The notes beneath the pieces are model-generated. The model saw only the letters and a program-made list of their open reading frames with translations. It had not been told where the DNA came from and searched no databases. A DNA stretch of 64,000 nucleotides from Siniperca chuatsi (Eukaryota > Chordata > Actinopteri > Centrarchiformes > Sinipercidae). How positions within the stretch are numbered: position 1 is the first letter of the stretch; each line of letters starts with the position of its first letter. The translations under genes and the position numbers were made by a program. Shown here in pieces: positions 59,860-64,000 of the stretch. The stretch is from NCBI RefSeq assembly GCF_020085105.1, contig NC_058055.1, positions 10,617,822 through 10,681,821 of the forward strand. Direction: 5' to 3'.

Positions 59860-60304
59860 ATGACTTCTTATCGTGTGGTTGTTTTGGCGCTCTTGGTTGT
59901 CTTACTGCTTAATGGTAAGTTTTGATATAATATCGCTGCACGTTTTTGCAGCTCAAATTTGCACATTTGCACACTTCCAGAGATTATAGATTTTAAATAG
60001 ATTACGTCATTTTACAGCAAAATAATTTGACATTAAACATAGCCACAATATTTATCGTCATTGCAGTTGTGGAGAATGAGGCTGCATCCTTTCCATGGTC
60101 TTGCCCCAGTCTAAGTGGAATGTGTAGAAAGGTTTGCCTCCCAACAGAACTGATCTTTGGACCTCTGGGCTGTGGAAAAGGCTTCTTGTAAGTTTTGATG
60201 TTCAGGCGCAACATGTGTATATATTGTGGATATTTTTTTGCTAATGAAATGTGATACATTGTTTCTTGTTTATTCCCAGGTGCTGCGTGTCTCATTTTCT
60301 ATGA
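59860..60304 (+). CDS. Beta-defensin antimicrobial peptide precursor
   Basis: Three exons, 59860-59914, 60067-60187 and 60280-60304 (TGA), give 66 residues with frame kept. Residues 1-19 or so are a signal peptide (MTSYRVVVLALLVVLLLNG). The mature peptide most likely begins at ASFPWSC and carries six cysteines in beta-defensin order (C-x6-C-x3-C-x11-C-x5-C-C), ending FLCCVSHFL. This matches the well-known fish beta-defensin-1 type closely, including the LFFGPLGCGKGF-like loop, here with Ile for the first Phe. The role is a secreted cationic peptide of skin and mucosa acting on microbial membranes. The three-exon structure with the last two cysteines on a tiny exon is normal for fish beta-defensins. 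No second defensin copy was seen nearby. Confidence 0.93.
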
Positions 60305-63137
60305 GTGCCAATGCCATGAGATAGGAACGCACGTCTAGTCCGTCATTGTGGTCCTGAAAAATGGCATTCAGCCAAGACTTGCCAAGCGTCACAGAAAATG
60401 AGACAGACAGACAACACCACTGTGGAGGATCTTATTTGTCTTTTTGCTCTGATGTAACCTGGCGGAAATGATGGCTGGAATGTTAAATTAACTGCTTGCT
60501 GATTTTAATGCAGCTGAAATGGCTGAGGTGGAGTAAAAAAATTACCTTAAACTTCCTTGTTTTGTTTTTTTTGTTTTTGTTTTTTACATGTAGCTTATTT
60601 GTCAGAATATGATTTGACATTTTATCGAAAATCATAAATCTACTTGGTTGACAGCCCTTTGTCTTTCATTCATTTTGTTTATACATACTAAACATGTTGT
60701 TGGGCAGAAAGACTGCCACTTGTAAGGCAAATTGAATCTATTCTCATCAGTGTTGCTCTAATTTAATTAGCCGCATTTTTTTATTGGAAGAAGAATGCAA
60801 GGACCCTGCACTTTAGGACGCACAATGAATGGACTCACAGTTTAGCATCTTCAGTTTAAGAGTAATGTATTAGAAATGTAAAATTATAAGGTGAAGAAAT
60901 CTCACATGGATTTTATTTAGGTCTGCCCCAGAGCTGCATGCATTATAGGCACATGGCACAGAGTATACATTCCTTACTGCGCATAAGGACCATGTTTGTT
61001 ATAAATGTTTGGTACAAATGGCAATGAATGGTCAACTGGTTTTGAGGATCAAATTGAGCACTCTCTGACTTACTATGTGTCATCAAGGCTTCCAACAAAG
61101 GCTCATTCACCAGTCGTAATTGAATTCCAGACTTTAACAAATGCAAATGAGCAAAAACAACCAAACAAAAGAAGGGGCCGGCTTGATATGTGTGTGAGCT
61201 ACTGTATGTTGAGTCATATTGTTAAAGATGGCTGCTGTTGCCCTAAAGGGAGGAAGAAAAATAACTGTGAGTGAGTTTTACATAATTAATTAACATAAAT
61301 GAATATTCATAATACACACAACACTATTATATACAACAAACATTGTGGAGATCTTCAGCTTAAGACTTTAATCCTTCTTTTCGTTAGGCAGTTTGCATCA
61401 TATCTTGCTGTATGCAAATTAATTGCTTGATATCAAATCCAGGTGTTACATTTATTTTCATTATCTTTACATAATCATTCTTACTTCATTTAGTGACATG
61501 ATTATGTGATGGTGCAGTGGGACCCTGTAGGTCCAGGTCTGTACATTCAGCTTTGGGAGCCAGAGTCTACAGAAACTGTTATACTGGTATGACTCTCAGA
61601 TGAGGTCATTATACCTCCCAAAGGCAAGCGGCTCCCTGCTGGGAAGCTTGGGAGCAGGAAAAGTGTGTGATTTTCCTCGACATTTACCCATTTAAGACTC
61701 AGCTGGAGGAACATGTTGACAGACCTGGTAGATTAAAGTTGTTCAGACAGCACACTTCCTCACTGTACTGTACACTTTGCTGCGACAAAGACACTATTCT
61801 TTTGGTTTAGTCTTTAACCATATCGCATGGCCTTTCTCTAGCTTCACTGCGAGGAGGAAAAACTTTACATTATCAGCCCCACTAATGGTTAAGGCTCTAA
61901 GATGAGCAAACGTGTCACTGTTGTATGACAGATCTTACACTTTTGTATTAGGGGATGTAATGACTTTGTGCATATTATGATACCACTGGTCAACAGTAAA
62001 CAGGTTGGTCCATTCTCTCTGAAAAGCATCTTTGTCTCTTGATAGAAAGACTAAAGATGCATGTGAATTTTTAAATTGACTCCCCAAGTGAATTAAGGAC
62101 TAATTTCCTCTTTAAAATGAAAGACTCTGCTGAGAATCATAAAGCATAGGACACTGTCTCATCATACACCTCACAAAAATATAACTACAGCAGCGGGCAT
62201 CACGCCTTGCAGTGAGGGTTAGGTTTTGACATTGGCAGTAGAGGGATTACTCCACAGGCTGCCTGACTCCCATTACAAGAGAGATTGGTGTGTGGTAGCA
62301 TCACAGGAAATAACATGATCCTGTCAGTATCCTCAAACTTCATTTTCTTTACTCAGAAATGTCATTGCCCTTCATCTCCATCATCTTAAAGAACTGAACT
62401 GAAACGTTATATATGGACTAATGTATTACAATTTTAGGTTGTCTTCCAAAGGCTCATCTAGCTGTGGCTTCTTGATGACTCTCTTATTGCTGTAGTTTTT
62501 CATATTTTTCTTGCTACTGCAATGGAAGGATGTGCACTGGCACAAATGACCTGGAGAAGAACGGTTTCATAATCTATTGGCCAGCCTGACACTACTGCTG
62601 CTAACTAGGGCCATTATCTAACTGATGTTGTAGAAGATAAGATGTACTGCCAATTAGCATAATGTATATTGGATATATGTAAGCCTGTATGCTGTATTTG
62701 CATCTGCCTACTTTAGTACTCTCACTGAAGAATCCTTCAGTTTCTTACTCAACTGGTACCATCAGGGGCATAGGACTGTGGGGAAAAGGGGGACTGAGTA
62801 TACACGGTCATCATGTGAAGAGGGCCCACAAAGTTACTAGAATTAATAGCTGTGGATGCTGTCTGTAGCCAGGGGCCTGACCATAGATGTATAATAAGAA
62901 CTGACTGATTGGAACCTGTTCATTTGAATGCAGTGAAACCGGTCTGTCTCTGTCTGCTTCTGTTTCCATTAAATGCAGCCTGAAATCCTTAGCATTTGAA
63001 ATCTCTTCTTCAGATATACTTAATGCTGTCACTCTATTGTAAGATATCATAATTACAGACTTTCAGAAGTTCCTGTAATCTTTTCATTTGTGTCCACTAG
63101 GTTTTAATTAGCCATTTCAGATTTATTTAAACCACAG
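60305..63137. other. Intergenic region downstream of the defensin
   Basis: It includes the defensin 3' UTR. No clear AATAAA was seen close to the stop. I see no supported gene, RNA or strong repeat. Short reading frames at 61005 and 62811 lack any recognised similarity. Confidence 0.45.
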
Positions 63138-63273
63138 GTGGTCGTCCGTCAGCCATGGAAAGCCAAGAGCGTGCACTGTGCATGATTTTGGTGGAGAACA
63201 TGATGCCTGCAGGTCAGGCAGTCCATTGCTGTTTGTCCTTCTGCCGCTGGTGGCGCTGTGGGTCAGGATGCTG
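63138..63273 (+). other. Candidate exon of an unidentified gene at the right edge
   Basis: An ACCACAG acceptor precedes 63138 and a CTGGTGAGT donor follows 63273. Two frames are open across the exon. One has an ATG in strong context at 63155 (GCCATGG; MESQERALCM...). The other ends in a hydrophobic stretch (SPLLFVLLPLVALWVRML). I recognise neither. It could be a first coding exon or a chance arrangement. Confidence 0.25.
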
Positions 63274-64000
63274 GTGAGTCAATCTGCCATCACAACACGA
63301 AGAAGAACCGGGTCGCAAGAAGCAATAACAAACAAACCTAGCAGCAAGCTAACGCAACCGAACATACAGGCAAAGTGTCTCCTTTACAGTGGACAAACCT
63401 AGTATTTGTTTATAAACTTCTAACCGTGTATGATACGATGTACACGGACTACAAAGAAGACATATAGTAATCTGTCACGGAGAAGAGTTAACGTAACTGG
63501 TATGTAACGTCTGCTAACACTAGCCAAACGTCAGCTAACGTTACGCTAATCCTCCCCGTCATTGTCGTTTTCTTGAAGAATAATATGATTGTCGAGAAAT
63601 TAGCTAGAGTTGTAAGGAAACTTAATCGTTTTCACACCCGAGTGAGGTGACTGGAATAACTTTAGATTACAACTTTCACGGTGCCGATATTAGCAGGATA
63701 CTAGGTATGTCGCTAACTACAGACAATAACATTAAGTTAGCTACCCCGATGACTTTTGATATCTTTTTTTAATTTATTTTGTGCATGGACCATTCAAAAT
63801 AACTGGGGTTATAACTAACCTAGTTCAATGTTAATGCAAGTCCAGCGGGTCAGAGTACTTTAACGTACCAAACTGATCGCCTGCCAGGAGTAGAAGTAGC
63901 TAAATAATGTTTCTCAGGAGGAAACAGCATTAGCCAGCTACATAATTAACAGGTTTAGCATTGCGATAGTAGCAACACAACAGCAGTAACTTCCTGTAGG
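63274..64000. other. Promoter-like or first-intron sequence at the right edge
   Basis: Unusually rich for this window in GCTAACGTTA/AGCTAACG words and CpG (about 63480-63560), a composition often seen at fish gene starts and also near the NLR 5' end at 14.98 kb. No coding exon was recognised. Confidence 0.3.

Overview
This window is vertebrate nuclear DNA, most probably from a teleost fish and likely a percomorph. The evidence is small multi-exon genes with GT-AG introns, AATAAA polyadenylation signals, dense (TG)n/(TA)n microsatellites, fish-type dispersed repeats and MITEs, a fish NLR carrying a FISNA domain, a fish-type odorant receptor and a fish-type beta-defensin. There are no bacterial features, tRNA/rRNA genes or CRISPR arrays. 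Exons below were assembled by eye from splice sites and reading-frame continuity; every assembled CDS keeps frame across all junctions.

Layout. (1) 138-5660 (+): rnf121, a membrane RING E3 ligase, 3' eight exons only (the 5' end lies outside the window). (2) 7594-8539 (+): a compact five-exon gene for a secreted single-Ig protein that I identify as interleukin-18 binding protein (il18bp). In human, IL18BP and RNF121 are also close neighbours on 11q13.4, which supports the call. (3) 13509-9992 (-): an NLR encoding N-terminal Ser/Asp-rich repeats, PYD, FISNA and NACHT, with no LRRs. It converges on il18bp, so an inflammasome-type sensor gene sits tail to tail with the gene for an antagonist of an inflammasome product. 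(4) 19902-49430 (+): cnksr2 (MAGUIN/CNK2 scaffold), complete with 21 coding exons over 30 kb: SAM, CRIC, PDZ, the CNK central region, PH and a shortened C-terminus. (5) 53630-52659 (-): a single intronless-CDS odorant receptor with a visible TATA box and upstream non-coding exon. (6) 59860-60304 (+): a three-exon beta-defensin. (7) 63.1-64 kb: probably the edge of another gene (candidate exon, promoter-like sequence), not identified.

The left 15 kb and the defensin are linked by theme (innate immunity), but nothing shows co-regulation. Introns and intergenic DNA hold several repeat families: an ATCGATTA-rich MITE in four copies, hAT-like elements, a palindromic fold-back of 52+52 bp, a tRNA-derived SINE, a MITE with TSD, an AGGTCA-rich repeat and an interstitial telomere-like tract. 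The most interesting points are the LRR-less PYD-NACHT gene beside il18bp, the apparent end of cnksr2 without a PDZ-binding tail, and a 120-nt fully open in-frame cnksr2 intron that could act as an exitron.
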